This document shows positions 37,911-47,781 of a DNA stretch of 64,000 bases, in pieces. This DNA is from an uncultured Odoribacter sp. (GTDB lineage Bacteria > Bacteroidota > Bacteroidia > Bacteroidales > Marinifilaceae). How positions within the stretch are numbered: position 1 is the first letter of the stretch; every line of letters begins with the position of its first letter. The stretch spans positions 122,287 to 186,286 of the forward strand of contig CAJTPD010000006.1 in NCBI GenBank assembly GCA_910578105.1, in the 5' to 3' direction. The translations under genes were made by a program, and so were the position numbers. The notes beneath the pieces are model-generated. The model was not told the DNA's origin. It did not search any database and saw only the letters and a program-made list of their open reading frames with translations.

Positions 37911-39482
37911 ATGAAAAGATATCTTATTTATATATTATTAGGCTGGTGGGCCTTTACCTCCTGTTTCGACGACAAGGGAAATTATGATTATTGGGAAATC
38001 AACGAAGTGACAATTTCCGGTGGTATGGATACCATTTATCAGGTTATTGCTTATGCAGATACGCTTCGGTTGAATCCGCAGATTACTTCTTCATTGGAAA
38101 AACATGATTCTGATTATGAATATGAATGGAAACTGATTCCCAACGGTATTGATATCAGCGAGGTTGCTGAGGGGGTAGATTTTATCATTGGCCGGGATAA
38201 AAATCTGGAATGGCCGGTAACTTTGGGGGCCGGTATTTACAATGGTTTTTATTTGGTGAAAGATAAGTCGACGGGAATTACTCAAAGAGGACGGTTTTCT
38301 GTACAGGTGAGGACTTTGACAAGTGAAGGTTGGCTGATTCTTTGCGAAGAGCAAAACAAGGCCCGTTTGGATCTTATTTTCAATGAAAATGAGACAGACG
38401 ATATTGTTGCTCATAATCTGTGGGTCAATCAGGAATTTGAGACGGGAAAGCCGTTAAGATTGATTCCTTGCTGGTTTCGGGATAAGCATTCACGGGTATT
38501 GTTTGTATCGGAAAAAGGTACTTATGAATTGGATGAAACAGATTTACATGTAGGAGAAGATACCGATTTCAGATGGAGATTCGGTGTGATTCCGGAAGCC
38601 ATACATATTCAGGCTGCCAAATTTTCACAGCGTTCGATAGAGCATGATCGTTGGACGGTAGTTACCGGGCAAGGAGATGTTTATTCCGAGGCAGTGAACA
38701 GTGGAATAGGCTTTTTCGGCTATCCAGTCAATGTTTTAGATGGAGAGCGTTTTGTAGCAGCTCCTTTTGTCGGAGTAATGTACTTATGGAAATTTATAGC
38801 AGGAGCAGCAAATCCTACTTCAACCATGTTGTATGATGCAACCCATCGACAATTTTTAGCGATTAAAAACGGGGATATTTATCCTACGGTGATGAAATTT
38901 TCCGGAGAGAAATTATTTGAGGCACAGACTGGTAAAGATTTTGTAGCTGGAGAAAGTACTTATCAAACTGGTGCAAATGGAACAAATTATGTGATTCTGA
39001 AAGATCCGAATACAGGGAAATATTATTTCTATGGTATTTTGATGGACTATGATGAGAAAAATGAACAGCAGTATTATGGAGAAGTAAAAGGTGCCGGTTT
39101 GTCAGGAGCAACACAATTTGTTTTTCATAATATTTATCCTTACCTCTTTTATCTCAGTAATAATCAAATTTATCAGTTCGATATGAGATATCCGGAGGAA
39201 GAGGCGAAACCGGTGTTGAGTTTTCCCGGGGAAGAGGTGAAAGTCATTAAATTCTTACCTTTGATTTCTAATTATGCTTATGGTGCGGCCAATTCATGGA
39301 TGCGTCAACGCGGTTATCGGTTAGTAGTTGGAACAAGCCTTCAGGGGGTGGATGAATCGGAGTGCGGTATAATGCGCACTTATGATGTGCCTAATCTGAT
39401 GGGGCCTCTGACCAAAGTAAAGGAACATAAGGGATTGGGAAAGATTGTGGATATTATTTATAAAGAACCAATAAGAAAATAA
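37911..39482 (+). CDS. PKD-like family lipoprotein (locus 1)
   Basis: From the ATG at 37911 (MKRYLIYILLGW...) the protein has ~523 residues and a lipobox FTSC; the frame opens seven codons earlier, but those codons give no signal peptide. After it comes DDKGNYDYWEINEVTISG, the hallmark opening of PKD-like lipoproteins of SusCD loci, then an Ig-like domain to about residue 130 and a longer beta-rich part (GWLILCEEQNKARLDLIF ... YYFYGILMDYD) that could be a propeller. Probably surface-exposed and binding the imported substrate (inferred). It sits 30 nt behind the DUF4843 gene. Confidence 0.8.
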   Translation: MKRYLIYILLGWWAFTSCFDDKGNYDYWEINEVTISGGMDTIYQVIAYADTLRLNPQITSSLEKHDSDYEYEWKLIPNGIDISEVAEGVDFIIGRDKNLEWPVTLGAGIYNGFYLVKDKSTGITQRGRFSVQVRTLTSEGWLILCEEQNKARLDLIFNENETDDIVAHNLWVNQEFETGKPLRLIPCWFRDKHSRVLFVSEKGTYELDETDLHVGEDTDFRWRFGVIPEAIHIQAAKFSQRSIEHDRWTVVTGQGDVYSEAVNSGIGFFGYPVNVLDGERFVAAPFVGVMYLWKFIAGAANPTSTMLYDATHRQFLAIKNGDIYPTVMKFSGEKLFEAQTGKDFVAGESTYQTGANGTNYVILKDPNTGKYYFYGILMDYDEKNEQQYYGEVKGAGLSGATQFVFHNIYPYLFYLSNNQIYQFDMRYPEEEAKPVLSFPGEEVKVIKFLPLISNYAYGAANSWMRQRGYRLVVGTSLQGVDESECGIMRTYDVPNLMGPLTKVKEHKGLGKIVDIIYKEPIRK

Positions 39483-39485
39483 GTT

Positions 39486-40577
39486 ATGAGACGTGTATTG
39501 TGGATAAGCTGTTTGTTGTTTGCTGCTTGTCAATCAACTCCCCGTTATACGGTAGAAGGCCGGGTGTCGGGTTATGAAGGCCGGGTGTTATTGTTGACAC
39601 CAAAAGTTACAGGCGATTGGGATACCTTAGGAAGTGTGTTGTCGGCGGACGGGACATTTACTTTCAGTGGTGAATTGACTGAACCTGTTTTAGCCGAAAT
39701 ACTGGCTGTTAATGCGAATCTGCGCATACCTTTGCTTTTGGAAAATGCCATTTTCACGGTAGAGGCTGATGCTGCGCATCCTGCGGATTATGTGGTTGGT
39801 GGTGGAGGAGATTTGCAGCATTTAAGGAATGGATTCCGGGAAAAGGAGATGGAGATAAAAGCGATGAAGGATTCAATGCGAGCTGAATATGAGAAAATAT
39901 ACGGAAAAGATGATTATTTCGGTCGTTTACAAATTCGTGGTTTATTGATAAAGATAGATACCCTTTACGACAAGGCGGAGGATGAATTTCTCCGTCAGAA
40001 CGATAATATAGTCAGTGCGGCAATTGTGGCTGGTCGCAGGAAAAAACTCTATGAACAAAAGCGTTTGCATGAGAAATATGCGTTATTGGGAAATACGGCC
40101 CGAAGTACGGTTCCGGGATTATTGCTGAAACCTTATGTGGATAAAGAGTCGCGTATTATTGTCGGAGGAACAGCTCCTGATTTTAAAATGATTACCCCGG
40201 AAGGCGATTCGCTTTCTTTGTATGATGTCAAAGCCAAAGTGAAGATTTTGGACTTCTGGGCTTCTTGGTGTGGTCCCTGTCGGGCAGAAAACCCCAATGT
40301 GCGGAAAATGTATCAAAAATATAAGTCAGCCGGATTGGAAGTAGTCAGTGTCTCTTTTGATACTAAGAAAGAGGCTTGGCTGAAAGCGATTCGGGAAGAT
40401 GGCTTGGATTGGATACACTTGTCCGACTTGAAAGGTTGGAACAGTATCGCTTCCGATTTGTACGAAGTACATGGTATTCCTTGTATTTTCGTATTGGATG
40501 AAAGTAATCGCATTATTGCCGAAAAGTTGAGAGGAGAAGAATTGGAAAAGTGTGTGATGAATGCACTGAAACCATAA
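39486..40577 (+). CDS. TlpA-type thiol:disulfide oxidoreductase lipoprotein (locus 1)
   Basis: This 363-residue protein has a lipoprotein signal (LLFAAC), a DUF4369-like N-terminal domain (~20-110, YTVEGRVSGYEGRVLLLTP), a helical linker, and a C-terminal thioredoxin-like domain (~225-360) with the redox motif WASWCGPCRAENP and the cis-Pro segment VHGIPCIFVLD. It likely reduces disulfides in the periplasm. It starts 3 nt after the PKD-like gene and ends the first locus; the second locus has no counterpart. Confidence 0.9.
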   Translation: MRRVLWISCLLFAACQSTPRYTVEGRVSGYEGRVLLLTPKVTGDWDTLGSVLSADGTFTFSGELTEPVLAEILAVNANLRIPLLLENAIFTVEADAAHPADYVVGGGGDLQHLRNGFREKEMEIKAMKDSMRAEYEKIYGKDDYFGRLQIRGLLIKIDTLYDKAEDEFLRQNDNIVSAAIVAGRRKKLYEQKRLHEKYALLGNTARSTVPGLLLKPYVDKESRIIVGGTAPDFKMITPEGDSLSLYDVKAKVKILDFWASWCGPCRAENPNVRKMYQKYKSAGLEVVSVSFDTKKEAWLKAIREDGLDWIHLSDLKGWNSIASDLYEVHGIPCIFVLDESNRIIAEKLRGEELEKCVMNALKP

Positions 40578-40623
40578 TTTGATACATCAAAAGAGAAGAC
40601 AAATAAACTGATTTGTTCGGGTT

Positions 40624-40654
40624 AACCGTTCCGGATTTTCCGGAGCGGTTTTTT
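40624..40654 (+). terminator. Rho-independent terminator of locus 1
   Basis: A 12-bp GC-rich stem (40624-40635 with 40639-40650), AACCGTTCCGGA paired with its complement (one G-U), a 3-nt loop and a run of T. Confidence 0.92.
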
Positions 40655-40698
40655 GTTTCTCTGAATCTTCTTTTTTTTTAATACATTGTTTAAATAAA

Positions 40699-40706
40699 TA
40701 TTTTTG
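40699..40706 (+). promoter_or_regulatory. -7 box of the second sigma-factor gene
   Basis: TATTTTTG fits TAnnTTTG. It overlaps the first possible start codon (40704), so translation must begin further on, at 40725. Confidence 0.65.
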
Positions 40707-40724
40707 TATTATACTTGTTGCGAA

Positions 40725-41276
40725 ATGGAATTGCTCGTTGCTTTAAATAAAAAGAATTACAGAGTATTTGGGAAGTTTTTCGATGAAAATTTCCCGTTTT
40801 TAGTCATGTTTGCAGATAAGTATTTGGAAGATATGGACTTGGCAGCAGATGTCGCACAGGAAGCTTTCATTCAGTTATGGCGTTTTGAGGGGGAGTTTGA
40901 GTCGCTGGAGAAAGTAAAAGGTTTTTTATATACAACAGCCCGGCATCTGGCTTTAAATCATCTTAAGCATGATCGTATTGTGGAGGAGTATGTTAAAATT
41001 CAGGAAAAAGAAACTGATATTTTTTTCCGGGATCAGGTTATTGAAGAAGAAACTTATCAGTTGGTCCATAAAGCTGTTAATCAGTTGGCTGAACAATCCC
41101 GAAAAATTATACAGCTCAGTCTTCAGGGGTATTCCAACCAGGAGATTGCAGAACAATTACATATATCTGTCAATTCTGTCCGTACTCTTAAACAGAATGC
41201 TTATAAAAAGTTGAGAAAAATACTTAAAGAGCATTTTTATCTTCTTCCTGTTGTGTTAAAAATGGATTTTTTTTAA
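40725..41276 (+). CDS. ECF RNA polymerase sigma factor (locus 2)
   Basis: I start it at the ATG at 40725 (MELLVALNKK, 183 residues) because a -7 box overlaps the earlier ATG at 40704. Region 2 contains FFDENFPFLVMFADKYLEDMDLAADVAQEAFIQLW-type sequence at ~15-50, and region 4 contains QLSLQGYSNQEIAEQLHISVNSVRTLKQNAYKKL at ~125-165. It is the equivalent of the sigma factor at 30414 and precedes a FecR gene, but with a 280-nt gap holding a strong palindrome. Confidence 0.93.
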   Translation: MELLVALNKKNYRVFGKFFDENFPFLVMFADKYLEDMDLAADVAQEAFIQLWRFEGEFESLEKVKGFLYTTARHLALNHLKHDRIVEEYVKIQEKETDIFFRDQVIEEETYQLVHKAVNQLAEQSRKIIQLSLQGYSNQEIAEQLHISVNSVRTLKQNAYKKLRKILKEHFYLLPVVLKMDFF

Positions 41277-41329
41277 TTCCCATTCATCTTTTTTTTTATT
41301 TCAGTTGTTATTGTTTGACAATGGATAAC

Positions 41330-41369
41330 GTCGGATAATATTTGCAGTAAATCGCAAATATTATCCGAC
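41330..41369. repeat. Perfect 16-bp inverted repeat between sigma and anti-sigma genes
   Basis: GTCGGATAATATTTGC (41330-41345) and its exact complement (41354-41369) flank an 8-nt loop. No T-tract follows. It is the only clear feature in the gap 41277-41556, which is otherwise AT-rich with nothing I recognise. It may be an mRNA hairpin or an operator; locus 1 has nothing like it at the same place. Confidence 0.85.
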
Positions 41370-41556
41370 ACGATAAACGGTAATAAAATAACGGGGAATG
41401 ATTAGGTGTGAATCTGAAAAGTGTGAATAAATAGAAAGTAAAATGTTTGATTTTCAGAATGAAATTAAAGGAAGGTCTGTCCGTTAATGAATAGAAAATA
41501 AAACGTCCGCAGAAGAAATGGATGTTATAAACTTGAAAAAACTTTGACTAATAAAA

Positions 41557-42750
41557 ATGGACGTTAAAATGGTAGATATAGAGTATTGTTGTCGGATTTG
41601 CGAACTGATAGCCAGGAAATTAAGTAGTGGCTTGGGGCCTGATGAAGAACAGGAGTTGCAGGAATGGCAGGAAGAGTCGGAGAAGAATCAGAAATTGTTT
41701 GACAAAATCAGGGAACCGAACTATTTGAGCGTTCAGGAGAAAAAAAGAAATTCGATAGATGTCCGGAAATATTGGAAACAAATTGACAAAGAACTGCGGG
41801 GCCGGACGAACAATAATCTCTTTCGGCAATATTGGAGTTATGCGGCTGTTGTTTTGCTTTTGCTGGGAATTGGTGTTGCGGGATGGTGGATGAAACAAGG
41901 ACCTGCTGAAGTTTTGGTGCAGACGGAACAAATCCAACCTGGAGTGTCTAAAGCTTTTTTGGTTTTGGCTGATGGTAAGACTGTAGAATTGGGAGGCACC
42001 AATTATAAGGAACAACGGTTGGATTTTGATGGAACTGTTATTACTGATGATGCCGGAGGTTTGAAATATGAGGCGGACGAGACCGGTCCGCTTGCCGTAG
42101 TCCGGCATTCGCTGGTCATTCCGAAAGGAGGCGAGTATATCATGACTTTGGAAGATGGAACAGTTGTATATCTCAATTCGGAGAGTAAGATAGAGTATCC
42201 GGTGCAATTTAGGGAAAATAGACGGGAAGTATGTCTTGAAGGAGAAGCTTATTTCAAGGTGGCTCCTCGTGAAAAGCAACCTTTCGTTGTAAAAACAGAG
42301 CATATGGATATCAAGGTGTTGGGTACCGAATTTAACGTTAAGGCTTATGCAGACGAAAAGTGGGTACAGACAACGTTGGTGCAAGGCGAAATTACTGTTT
42401 TTACAGGTTCAGGTCGGACTGAACAGAAACAACTGAGACCCGAGCAACAAGCAGAATTGGATTTGGAAAAAGGGAAATTGGAAATAAAACGGGTAGATGT
42501 TGTTCCGTTTATAGCCTGGAAAGAGGGGCAATTTTTATTTAAAGGGGAGCGTTTGGCTGAAATCATAGCTGTATTAAAAAGATGGTATGATTTCAATGTG
42601 GTTTATCAGGACGAATGGATTAAAAATATAGAGTTTGCCGGTAAAATAAATCGTAGTGGTTCTATCGAACCGATATTAGATGTAATCCGCTCTACTCATA
42701 AGTTGAATGTTGATGTAAAAGGGAAAACAATCGTGTTTAGTGCAAAATAA
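41557..42750 (+). CDS. FecR-type anti-sigma factor (locus 2)
   Basis: This 397-residue protein has a cytoplasmic N-terminal helical region (~1-88), one membrane segment at ~91-112 (YWSYAAVVLLLLGIGVAGWWM), a periplasmic FecR domain (~185-300, GGEYIMTLEDGTVVYLNSESKIEYP and VCLEGEAYFKVAPREKQPF) and a C-terminal domain (LAEIIAVLKRWYDFNVVYQ). It has the same plan as the protein at 31049. It should hold the sigma factor at 40725 inactive until the SusC protein signals. Confidence 0.93.
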   Translation: MDVKMVDIEYCCRICELIARKLSSGLGPDEEQELQEWQEESEKNQKLFDKIREPNYLSVQEKKRNSIDVRKYWKQIDKELRGRTNNNLFRQYWSYAAVVLLLLGIGVAGWWMKQGPAEVLVQTEQIQPGVSKAFLVLADGKTVELGGTNYKEQRLDFDGTVITDDAGGLKYEADETGPLAVVRHSLVIPKGGEYIMTLEDGTVVYLNSESKIEYPVQFRENRREVCLEGEAYFKVAPREKQPFVVKTEHMDIKVLGTEFNVKAYADEKWVQTTLVQGEITVFTGSGRTEQKQLRPEQQAELDLEKGKLEIKRVDVVPFIAWKEGQFLFKGERLAEIIAVLKRWYDFNVVYQDEWIKNIEFAGKINRSGSIEPILDVIRSTHKLNVDVKGKTIVFSAK

Positions 42751-42774
42751 ATCAAGTAATCAAACCGAACTACA

Positions 42775-45700
42775 ATGAAAAAAAGTCAAACAACTCCGCC
42801 CTGGAAGATGTGGAGTAGAAAAATTCTGATGATTATGAAATTATGTGTGTGCTTTTTATTGTGTGCTGTTATTCAGGTTTCTGCCCGGGTAAATGCACAA
42901 AATGAAAAGATGGCTTTGGAGATGCATAATGCTTCTTTGAAGAGTGTTTTATGGACCTTGGAAAAGAAAACCGGAATGTTTTTTTTCTACAGCGTGCAAG
43001 ATGTTGAGCATATTGCCGGCATTGATATTCAGGCGGAAGACAAAACTCTGGATGAAATTTTAGCAGAAGTGTTATATAATACAGGGTTAACTTATGAGAT
43101 TACTCATAATACGGTGGTTTTCCGTAAGGATACGATTGCAACTGGATTGCCCCAGGCCCGGCAATATGAAGTAACGGGAAAAGTAATCGATTCTTCCGGA
43201 GAACCTCTTCCGGGAGTCACTGTTATGTTGAAAGGAACAAAATTAGGTGTTACTACAGATACAGACGGGCAATTTAAAATGACTTTACCTCAGGTAGAGA
43301 ATGCTGTTTTGATATTTTCGTTTATTGGAATGGAAACTCAAGAGGTGGCTGTTGATGGGAAAAAGGAATTGAAGATTGTGATGGAAGAAGCTGTGGAAAC
43401 TATTCAGGAGGTAGTTGTCACTGGTATTTTCAACCGCAAAAAGGATAGTTTTACCGGTGCTTCTGCAACTTTTGACGGAGAACAGTTGAAATCAGTGGGT
43501 ACACAAAACGTTATTGCCAGTTTAAAAACACTTGATCCGTCGTTTAATGTGTTGGAAAATAATGCATTCGGTTCTGACCCGAATAAATTGCCTGATATTG
43601 AAATACGGGGCAAGTCAAGTCTGATTAGTACCCGGGATGAGTTGAGTGAGGATCCGAATCAGCCTTTATTTATTTTGGACGGATTTGAATCTTCCTTGGA
43701 GGCTATCTATAATCTGGATATGACGCGGGTAGCTTCTATCACCATATTGAAAGATGCTGCTTCGACAGCTATATACGGTTCAAAGGCTTCCAACGGAGTG
43801 GTGGTTGTGGAAACAATTCGTCCGAAATCAGGAAAGTTGAATTTGTCTTACAATGGAACAGCAAATGTGTCATGGGCTGATTTGACAAGTTATAATTTGA
43901 TGGATGCCCGTGAAAAATTACGTTTTGAAAATCTGGTTGGCAGGTATGAGGAATCAAATAATGTCACGAAAGAAATCGAATTAAAAAAATCTTATAATAA
44001 TAAATTGGCTGATATAGCCCGTGGAGTAGATACCTATTGGTTGGCAGAGCCTTTGCGTGTCGGAGTGAATCACCGGCATTCCTTGTATGTGGATGGAGGA
44101 GAAGGTGCGTTTATGTTTGGTATAGGATTGTCGTACAATGGGATTACCGGTGTAATGAAAGAATCCAAACGGGATAATATCAGTGGAAATATTGATTTGA
44201 CTTATCGGCTGAAGAAATTTCAGTTTATGAATAAGTTTGATATGAACAATACGGATAGTAAAGATCCGATTGTTGCTTTTTCTCAATATGCTGATGCTAA
44301 TCCTTACTATACAAAATATAATGAGAACGGTGAGGTGGAAAGATGGCTGGAGCATACGGATTATATCAAAGCGGCGAATCCGCTTTATAATGCGGCGCAA
44401 AATAGTTATAATAAAGGCGGCAATTTGTCATGGTCGGATAAGTTTATTGTAGAATATTCTCCGATGCAATCGTTAAAATTGCGTGCCCGTTTTGGTTTTA
44501 CGCATCAGAACACCAAAGCGGAAGCCTTTTATTCTCCTTTGGATACCCGTTTTGCTGAAACGGATTTTTCTGAGCGTGGTTCATATGGTCATACAGAAAC
44601 GCAAAGTAATAAGTATGAAGGGGAACTGACTTTTACTTATGCCAAGGTCTTAAAAGATGTACACCAATTCAATGTTGTATTGGGAGGTTATCTTTCTGCT
44701 TTAGAGGCGAAATCTCAAGGATATTCGGCAATAGGTTTTCCTGTGGGGGATTTCACGCTTCCTTCTTTTGCCAATGGCTATCCTGAGGGAGGAACTCCTT
44801 CATACAGTGAAAGCATGACGCGTTCGTTGAGTGCGTATGTAATAGGAAATTATGCTTATGATAACCGTTATTTGCTTGATTTCAGTTATCGTGTCAATGG
44901 TTCGTCGGTGTTCGGGACCAACAAACATTATATCGGTACATGGGCCGTCGGTTTAGCTTGGAATTTACACCATGAAAAATTCATTTCCGATAATTTTGAC
45001 GGAATCTCTATGTTGAAATTAAGGGCTTCTATCGGTAATCCGGGAAATCAGAATTTCTCTTCTTCGGCAACCATTACTACTTTCCGTTATAATTTCAATT
45101 CCTTTAATTATTTCGGTATGACCACTTCTTTGGCACAGTTGGGGAATCCCAATCTGGAATGGCAGACGACACTTGACCGGAATATCGGTTTTGATATTAC
45201 GGTATTAAATGACCGTTTGACTTTGACCGGAGATTATTATTATAAAACAACCGACCCTTTGTTGATTGCTATTTCTATGCCTCCGTCTTCGGGTGCGACT
45301 GATAATATGATTTACAAGAATTTCGGGAAACAGACCTCTAAAGGTTTTACAGCATCGGCTACATACTATATTGTACGCAGGATGAACGAACGCATTTGGT
45401 GGTCGGTCCGGGGAAATTTGCGTCATGGTACTAATGAGTTGTCCGGTATCGGTAATCGTTTGGAAATGTATAATTCACAGGAGCGGGAAGGCGAAAACAA
45501 ATCTACGAAACGTTACTACGATGGTGCTGATCCCGATGATATCTGGGCTGTCCGTTCGGCAGGAATCGATCCGTCAACCGGACGTGAATTGTTTATTAAG
45601 AAAAATGGTGAATTGACTTATGATTTTTCATATGATGATGAGGTTGTAGTTGCTAATAGCCGTCCGAAAATAGAAGGAATATTGGGAACTAATTTTTCCT

Positions 45701-46122
45701 GGAAGGGTTTCTCCTGTAATTTGGATTTCCGTTACCGGCTTGGCGGTCATTCGTTTAATTCCGTTTTATTCAATAAAGTGGAAAATATTGGTAATGACCA
45801 GTTGATTTACAATCAGGACAAACGTGCTCTTTACGACCGTTGGCAAAAACCGGGTGATAAGGCTCAGTTCAAAAATATAGCCAATTCGACTTCCACTCCG
45901 ATGTCTTCCCGTTTTGTACAGAAAGATAATTCATTGAGTCTGGAGTCTTTGCGTGTAGGATATGAATTTGCTCCGGAGCTTGTTCATAAGTGGGGATTGG
46001 GTTCATTGCGTCTTAATGCTTATATGAATGATATTTTCCGATTGTCGACTATCCGGCAGGAACGTGGGACTTCTTATCCTTTTGCACGTAGTGTGTCTTT
46101 CGCACTTTCTTTAACTTTATAA
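42775..46122 (+). CDS. SusC/RagA-type TonB-dependent transporter with STN domain (locus 2)
   Basis: At 1115 residues it is nearly the same length as the locus 1 protein and clearly paralogous: FTGASATFDGEQLK, LPDIEIRGKSSL, PNQPLFILDGFESSLE and ILKDAASTAIYGSKASNGVVVV all have close counterparts. Signal peptide to ~residue 42 (VNAQ); STN domain ~45-115 (MALEMHNASLKSVLWTLEKKT); carboxypeptidase-D-like domain ~128-208; plug, then barrel ending VSFALSLTL. The start lies 24 nt after fecR and SusD follows after 10 nt. Substrate unknown. Confidence 0.95.
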   Translation: MKKSQTTPPWKMWSRKILMIMKLCVCFLLCAVIQVSARVNAQNEKMALEMHNASLKSVLWTLEKKTGMFFFYSVQDVEHIAGIDIQAEDKTLDEILAEVLYNTGLTYEITHNTVVFRKDTIATGLPQARQYEVTGKVIDSSGEPLPGVTVMLKGTKLGVTTDTDGQFKMTLPQVENAVLIFSFIGMETQEVAVDGKKELKIVMEEAVETIQEVVVTGIFNRKKDSFTGASATFDGEQLKSVGTQNVIASLKTLDPSFNVLENNAFGSDPNKLPDIEIRGKSSLISTRDELSEDPNQPLFILDGFESSLEAIYNLDMTRVASITILKDAASTAIYGSKASNGVVVVETIRPKSGKLNLSYNGTANVSWADLTSYNLMDAREKLRFENLVGRYEESNNVTKEIELKKSYNNKLADIARGVDTYWLAEPLRVGVNHRHSLYVDGGEGAFMFGIGLSYNGITGVMKESKRDNISGNIDLTYRLKKFQFMNKFDMNNTDSKDPIVAFSQYADANPYYTKYNENGEVERWLEHTDYIKAANPLYNAAQNSYNKGGNLSWSDKFIVEYSPMQSLKLRARFGFTHQNTKAEAFYSPLDTRFAETDFSERGSYGHTETQSNKYEGELTFTYAKVLKDVHQFNVVLGGYLSALEAKSQGYSAIGFPVGDFTLPSFANGYPEGGTPSYSESMTRSLSAYVIGNYAYDNRYLLDFSYRVNGSSVFGTNKHYIGTWAVGLAWNLHHEKFISDNFDGISMLKLRASIGNPGNQNFSSSATITTFRYNFNSFNYFGMTTSLAQLGNPNLEWQTTLDRNIGFDITVLNDRLTLTGDYYYKTTDPLLIAISMPPSSGATDNMIYKNFGKQTSKGFTASATYYIVRRMNERIWWSVRGNLRHGTNELSGIGNRLEMYNSQEREGENKSTKRYYDGADPDDIWAVRSAGIDPSTGRELFIKKNGELTYDFSYDDEVVVANSRPKIEGILGTNFSWKGFSCNLDFRYRLGGHSFNSVLFNKVENIGNDQLIYNQDKRALYDRWQKPGDKAQFKNIANSTSTPMSSRFVQKDNSLSLESLRVGYEFAPELVHKWGLGSLRLNAYMNDIFRLSTIRQERGTSYPFARSVSFALSLTL

Positions 46123-46132
46123 ATCTAATGTC

Positions 46133-47770
46133 ATGAAAAAATATATAATCATTTTTCCATTTCTGTTAAGCTGCATGTTATTGTGCGGTTGTACTGATTG
46201 GCTGGACTACAAGCCCAGTGATAAACAGAGTGAGGAACAGCAGTTTTCTTCCAAAGAGGGATTCTATGCCGCAGTCAATGGTATTTACACTCGAATGTCC
46301 GGTAATTCGCTTTACGGAAAATACCTGAGTTATGATGCGATTGATATTTTAGGGCAATATTATGCAGTAGAACAATCGGATGAAAGTGATTATTACAAAT
46401 ATCTGCGGGCTCTGGCAGAGTGGGATTATTCTAACGAGTCAGTTATAAATGTGTTGGGTAGTATTTGGAACGAAGCCTATTCAACAATTATGAATATCAA
46501 TGTTGTTTTGAAGAATATCGAGGAAGATGCTGTTGGTGATAATATATTGCCTGAGCAGGAATACAAGATGCTCAAGGGAGAAATGTTGGCAGCCCGTGCT
46601 ATGCTGCATCTGGATATGCTGCGTTTGTTCGGACCGATTATGGCGAAAAATCCGGACGGGCGTGGTATTCCTTATAATGAGAGTACTGAACCGCAAATTT
46701 TGTCTATTTTACCTGCCAGTACGGTGCTGACCGGATATATTATCCGTGATTTGACAGAGGCGGAAGCTTTGTTGCTGGTTTCCGACCCGGTGCTGACCGA
46801 TGGCCCTCGGGCAGAATATGATTTTGTGAATATGGATAATTCCATGCGATATCGTCAGTTGCGTTTGAATTACTATGCAACGGTGCTGTTGACAGCCCGG
46901 GCTTATCTGTGGGGAGGAGATTACAGCAATGCCTTGATTGAAGCACGCAAATTGACTGATGATTCGCAGGTGAGGGAGTTCTTCCCGGTTGTTGAGTCGG
47001 GTAAGTTGTTAGGAAACAGTTCTGATCCCGACCGGATGTTTTCGACCGAATGTTTGTTTGGTTATTATAATAAAAACCGAGGATTGATTTATGATTATTC
47101 GTTTGGAGGGGGGAATACCGGCAAAGCCTTATTGATGCCCCGGACCGGATATGTGGATGGAATATTGTTTGGCGGGCAGTATTGGGTCGGAGACTGGCGT
47201 TTTCAGTCTCAGTGGACTGCAGGAAAGACTTTGGATGGAAATGATAGTTATCAAATGGTTAAGTTTAAAGAGATAACTGATTCCGGAAGGGATGAGGTGA
47301 TTGGTAACAAGGATGAAAATGAATTGTTGCAAACACAGAAATTCTATGGTTCTTTTTCTTCGTTAATCAAGCTTAGTGAGGCTTATTATATTGCCGCAGA
47401 ATGTCTGGGAACGACCGGGTCTGAAGTATATAATCTTCCGGCTGCGTGGGGATATTTGAACCGGATGTTTCTTGACAGAGGAAACTATAATTGGGGACCG
47501 GAAAATGCAGAAGTGTATTTACAGGATTGGCTGACTCAGGAATATATCCGTGAATTTGTCGGTGAAGGTCAGAAGTTCTTTTATTTCAAACGGCGCAATA
47601 TGGGATTTGATAATGATTATAACGGTCAGAAAGAAGTAAAAGTGATGACAGATGCTGGTTTCCCGCCATTTATCCCTCCGACATATGATACAAAAGACAA
47701 AGCAACTGATGAGCAAAAGGAAAAACGTTTTGTGCTTCCGTTACCGAAAGATGAATTGGATAATCGTTAA
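46133..47770 (+). CDS. SusD/RagB-type outer-membrane lipoprotein (locus 2)
   Basis: This 545-residue surface lipoprotein has lipobox MLLCGC followed by TDWLDYKPSDKQSEEQQFSS, like the TDWLDxKP opening of locus 1. Conserved helices include EGFYAAVNGIYTRMSGNSLYG and GEMLAARAMLHLDMLRLFGPI; near the C-terminus is SSLIKLSEAYYIAAECLG and WLTQEYIREFVGEGQKFFYFKR. It is about 65 residues longer than the locus 1 SusD, so the bound substrates may differ. Confidence 0.94.
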   Translation: MKKYIIIFPFLLSCMLLCGCTDWLDYKPSDKQSEEQQFSSKEGFYAAVNGIYTRMSGNSLYGKYLSYDAIDILGQYYAVEQSDESDYYKYLRALAEWDYSNESVINVLGSIWNEAYSTIMNINVVLKNIEEDAVGDNILPEQEYKMLKGEMLAARAMLHLDMLRLFGPIMAKNPDGRGIPYNESTEPQILSILPASTVLTGYIIRDLTEAEALLLVSDPVLTDGPRAEYDFVNMDNSMRYRQLRLNYYATVLLTARAYLWGGDYSNALIEARKLTDDSQVREFFPVVESGKLLGNSSDPDRMFSTECLFGYYNKNRGLIYDYSFGGGNTGKALLMPRTGYVDGILFGGQYWVGDWRFQSQWTAGKTLDGNDSYQMVKFKEITDSGRDEVIGNKDENELLQTQKFYGSFSSLIKLSEAYYIAAECLGTTGSEVYNLPAAWGYLNRMFLDRGNYNWGPENAEVYLQDWLTQEYIREFVGEGQKFFYFKRRNMGFDNDYNGQKEVKVMTDAGFPPFIPPTYDTKDKATDEQKEKRFVLPLPKDELDNR

Positions 47771-47781
47771 ATGAATTCACT

